Assembly (NCBI RefSeq): GCF_900106015.1
Contig: NZ_LT629797.1
Coordinates: 3,596,001 to 3,660,000 of the forward strand
Direction of reading: 5' to 3'
DNA from: Pseudomonas sihuiensis
GTDB taxonomy: Bacteria > Pseudomonadota > Gammaproteobacteria > Pseudomonadales > Pseudomonadaceae
DNA: 64,000 nt
Part shown: in pieces, positions 61,711 to 64,000 of the stretch
How the letters are laid out: each line of letters opens with the position of its first letter
Position numbering within the stretch: the stretch's first letter is position 1
Made by a program: the position numbers and the translations under genes
Notes under the pieces: model-generated
Databases searched by the model: none
What the model was told of the DNA's origin: nothing
Seen by the model: the letters and a program-made list of their open reading frames with translations, nothing else

Positions 61711-62466
61711 GTGGCCACTTCGAGTAATCCGACACGTATAGCACTAGTCACCGGTGGCATGGGCGGCATCGGCACAGCGATCAGCCAGCGCCTGCACCAG
61801 GATGGTTTCACCGTAGTGGTGAGTTGCGGCCCCTACTCAAGCCGCAAAGCCTCTTGGATGGCGAAGCAATTAGAGGCTGGCTTCCACTTCCACTGCATCG
61901 ACTGCGACATCACCGACTGGGACAGCACCCGCCAGGCTTTTGAGATGGTGCGCGAAAATGTCGGCCCGATTGATGTACTGGTCAACAATGCGGGGATCAC
62001 CCGAGACGGTACGCTACGCAAGATGCCTCCCGAAAACTGGAAAGCAGTGATCGATACCAACCTCACCGGCCTGTTCAACACAACCCGTCAGGTCATCGAG
62101 AGCATGCTGACCAAGGGCTGGGGGCGTGTCATCAACATATCCTCGATCAATGGACAGCGGGGTCAGTTCGGCCAGACCAACTACTCTGCAGCCAAAGCCG
62201 GTATCCATGGTTTCAGCATGGCTTTGGCCCGAGAAGTGAGTGGCAAGGGCGTGACCGTCAATACGGTTTCCCCTGGCTATATCAAGACAGATATGACTGC
62301 GGCAATTCGCCCAGACATCCTTGAAGGCATGATTGCCGGAATCCCCGTCGGTCGCCTCGGCCAGCCTGAGGAAATTGCCTCGATCGTAGCCTGGCTAGCC
62401 TCTGATCAATCCGCCTATGCCACCGGCGCCGACTTCTCGGTGAACGGCGGCATGAATATGCAGTGA
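61711..62466 (+). CDS. phbB: Acetoacetyl-CoA reductase
   Basis: Reduces acetoacetyl-CoA to (R)-3-hydroxybutyryl-CoA with NADPH. The 251-residue SDR has ALVTGGMGGIGTAISQRL, NNAGITRDGTLRKM, and the catalytic set INISSINGQRGQFGQTNYSA, ending with Tyr and Lys in YSAAKAG. The GTG at 61711 is chosen because AAGGAGG lies 8 bp before it; the upstream frame is non-coding in character. It is the first gene of phbBAC. Confidence 0.94.
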   Translation: MATSSNPTRIALVTGGMGGIGTAISQRLHQDGFTVVVSCGPYSSRKASWMAKQLEAGFHFHCIDCDITDWDSTRQAFEMVRENVGPIDVLVNNAGITRDGTLRKMPPENWKAVIDTNLTGLFNTTRQVIESMLTKGWGRVINISSINGQRGQFGQTNYSAAKAGIHGFSMALAREVSGKGVTVNTVSPGYIKTDMTAAIRPDILEGMIAGIPVGRLGQPEEIASIVAWLASDQSAYATGADFSVNGGMNMQ

Positions 62467-62502
62467 TGCGCAATCGACTAGTCATAACATGAGGCATTCC
62501 AG

Positions 62503-63681
62503 ATGATCGACGTCGTTATCGTCGCTGCAACCCGCACCGCCATCGGTAGCTTCCAAGGCAGCCTGACCGAGATTCCGGCACCGGAACTCGGCGCCATCGT
62601 CATCCGGCGCCTGCTCGAGCAGACCGGCCTCGATGCTGCCCAGGTCGATGAAGTGATCCTCGGCCAGGTGCTCACTGCCGCGTCCGGACAGAACCCCGCA
62701 CGCCAGGCTGTGATTCGCGCCGGCCTGCCCCACGTCGTTCCTGCGATGACCCTGAACAAGGTCTGCGGCTCGGGCCTCAAGGCCCTGCACCTGGCTGCCC
62801 AGGCTATCCGTTGCGGCGATGCCGAGGTGATCATTGCCGGCGGCATGGAGAACATGAGCCTGTCGCCCTACGTGCTGCCCAAAGCCCGCACCGGCCTGCG
62901 CATGGGCCATGCGCAGATGCTCGACAGCATGATCGTCGATGGCCTGTGGGATGCCTTCAACGATTACCACATGGGCATCACCGCCGAGAACCTGGTGGAC
63001 AAGTACGGCATCAGCCGTGAAGCCCAGGACGCCTTCGCCGCCGCCTCGCAGCAGAAAACCGTGGCCGCCATCGAGGCCGGTCGCTTCGATGCCGAGATCA
63101 CGCAGGTTTTGATCCCACAGCGCAAGGGCGATCCAATCGCCTTCGCCCGTGACGAGCAACCGCGTGCCGGCACCACCGCCGAGTCGCTGGCCAAACTCAA
63201 GCCGGCGTTCAAGAAGGACGGCAGCGTTACCGCCGGCAATGCCTCCAGCCTCAACGATGGCGCCGCCGCCGTGCTGCTGATGAGCGCAACCAAGGCCAAA
63301 GCGCTGGGCCTGCCGGTGCTGGCGAAAATCAGCGCCTATGCCAACGCAGGCGTCGATCCGGCGATCATGGGTATCGCCCCGGTCTCGGCCACCCGCCGCT
63401 GCCTGGACAAAGCCGGCTGGAGTCTGAACGAGCTAGACCTGATCGAAGCCAACGAAGCCTTCGCCGCCCAAGCACTGGCCGTTGGTCAGGAGCTGGGCTG
63501 GGATGCCGCCAAGGTCAACGTCAACGGCGGCGCCATCGCCCTGGGTCACCCGATCGGCGCCTCCGGCTGCCGCGTGCTGGTCAGCCTGCTGCACGAGATG
63601 ATCCGCCGCGATGCCAAGAAAGGCCTGGCGACGCTGTGCATCGGCGGCGGCCAGGGCGTGGCGCTGGCCATTGAACGCTGA
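62503..63681 (+). CDS. phbA: Acetyl-CoA acetyltransferase (beta-ketothiolase)
   Basis: Condenses two acetyl-CoA to acetoacetyl-CoA. The 392-residue thiolase has the nucleophile Cys88 in [45 protein letters not shown] (His348-like) and [11 protein letters not shown] with the second Cys. It lies 36 bp after phbB, in the same transcript, and a hairpin separates it from phbC. Confidence 0.96.
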   Translation: MIDVVIVAATRTAIGSFQGSLTEIPAPELGAIVIRRLLEQTGLDAAQVDEVILGQVLTAASGQNPARQAVIRAGLPHVVPAMTLNKVCGSGLKALHLAAQAIRCGDAEVIIAGGMENMSLSPYVLPKARTGLRMGHAQMLDSMIVDGLWDAFNDYHMGITAENLVDKYGISREAQDAFAAASQQKTVAAIEAGRFDAEITQVLIPQRKGDPIAFARDEQPRAGTTAESLAKLKPAFKKDGSVTAGNASSLNDGAAAVLLMSATKAKALGLPVLAKISAYANAGVDPAIMGIAPVSATRRCLDKAGWSLNELDLIEANEAFAAQALAVGQELGWDAAKVNVNGGAIALGHPIGASGCRVLVSLLHEMIRRDAKKGLATLCIGGGQGVALAIER

Positions 63682-63720
63682 CTAACGATTTCGCGGATCT
63701 ATCGGGCGAGCTCCCCTGCA

Positions 63721-63747
63721 CCCTCACCGCCTGGATGGCGGTGAGGG
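63721..63747 (+). terminator. Hairpin between phbA and phbC
   Basis: CCCTCACCGCC and GGCGGTGAGGG form an 11-bp stem with a 5-nt loop. No strong T-run follows; it may reduce read-through into phbC. Confidence 0.5.
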
Positions 63748-63815
63748 TATTCCCCCAAATGATCGCACCGTGCCCTTTGCCGGGCGCGGCCTTTTTTCAT
63801 TTTCTTGGACAAACC

Positions 63816-64000
63816 ATGAACATGAACAATTCACATTCTTTCGCTCACTACTGGTCAGGACAGGCGCCTTTCATCACCAGCTTCGCCCTACAGCAACTGC
63901 GCCTGTACGTAGCGCAAAACTCTTGGTTCAACGGGCATGACCAAAGCCAGTGGTTCAATGTCTCCCCCGAAGCGTTGGAACAATTGCAGGTTGACTACCA
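63816..64000 (+). CDS. phbC: PHB synthase, class I (5' part)
   Basis: Polymerises 3-hydroxybutyryl-CoA into PHB. Only the first ~61 residues are in the window: SFAHYWSGQAPFITSFALQQ, then WFNVSPEALEQLQVDY, which matches the N-terminal domain of class I synthases. The catalytic part lies beyond the edge. Two ATGs (63816, 63822) are possible. It follows phbA, as in phbBAC clusters. Confidence 0.88.
   Translation, partial: MNMNNSHSFAHYWSGQAPFITSFALQQLRLYVAQNSWFNGHDQSQWFNVSPEALEQLQVDY

Overview
The window is a GC-rich Pseudomonas-type chromosome segment, most like the P. mendocina / P. pseudoalcaligenes / P. oleovorans group. That placement is an inference from gene order, GTAGGAGC-type REP sequences and a short-chain PHB gene set. 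From about 1 to 43.3 kb it is ordinary core genome. The run trmL-secB-grxC-rhodanese-gpmI-envC-ctpA-(binding proteins)-hisFA-hisH-hisB-asmA-mutY-yggX-tRNA-Phe-amino-acid ABC transporter-tRNA-Thr follows the order I remember from P. aeruginosa.

Layout. 1-2.1 kb: ilvA (cut by the window edge) divergent from rpiA. 2.2-5.3 kb: a Cd/Zn efflux ATPase with a DUF3703 partner, divergent from cadR across a clear MerR-type operator. 5.4-8.1 kb: a YegP-like protein and two SdiA-regulated paralogues flanking a secreted OB-fold (YgiW/BOF) gene. The OB-fold gene has four hexamers at an 11-bp period upstream. 8.1-11.7 kb: FAH-family hydrolase, D-2-hydroxyglutarate dehydrogenase and serA. 12-19.5 kb: assorted housekeeping genes, an AraC regulator and a divergent penicillin-acylase-type hydrolase. 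19.6-19.8 kb: a sigma-54 promoter driving a short RNA with a 48-bp duplication, probably NrsZ. 20-26.4 kb: trmL, secB, grxC, rhodanese, gpmI, envC, ctpA. 26.6-29 kb: three tandem solute-binding-protein paralogues without permeases. 29.2-32.4 kb: his operon. 32.5-42.9 kb: OFA-type MFS transporter, asmA-mutY-yggX, tRNA-Phe, a polar amino-acid ABC transporter and a methyltransferase.

43.2-48.8 kb is a small accessory island just after tRNA-Thr. It carries a structured leader RNA resembling phage C4 RNA with a hairpin over the next gene's ribosome site, an XRE regulator with tandem operators, a P22-antirepressor-like protein, small island proteins, and a very regular array of inverted heptamers. 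It continues with a palindrome-rich region, a tyrosine recombinase, a Vsr endonuclease and a truncated cytosine methyltransferase.

48.9-52.1 kb: a lipoprotein hydrolase / DUF4105 / tiny membrane protein operon. 52.4-64 kb: a complete PHB locus consisting of the regulator phaR, a phasin, a DUF3141 protein with a PHA-synthase-like Cys/Asp/His triad, pta, ackA, a FabI paralogue, a GltS-type symporter, the AraC activator phbR, phbB, phbA and the start of phbC. Together these convert acetyl-CoA to PHB, coat the granules and probably link storage to the acetyl-phosphate branch.
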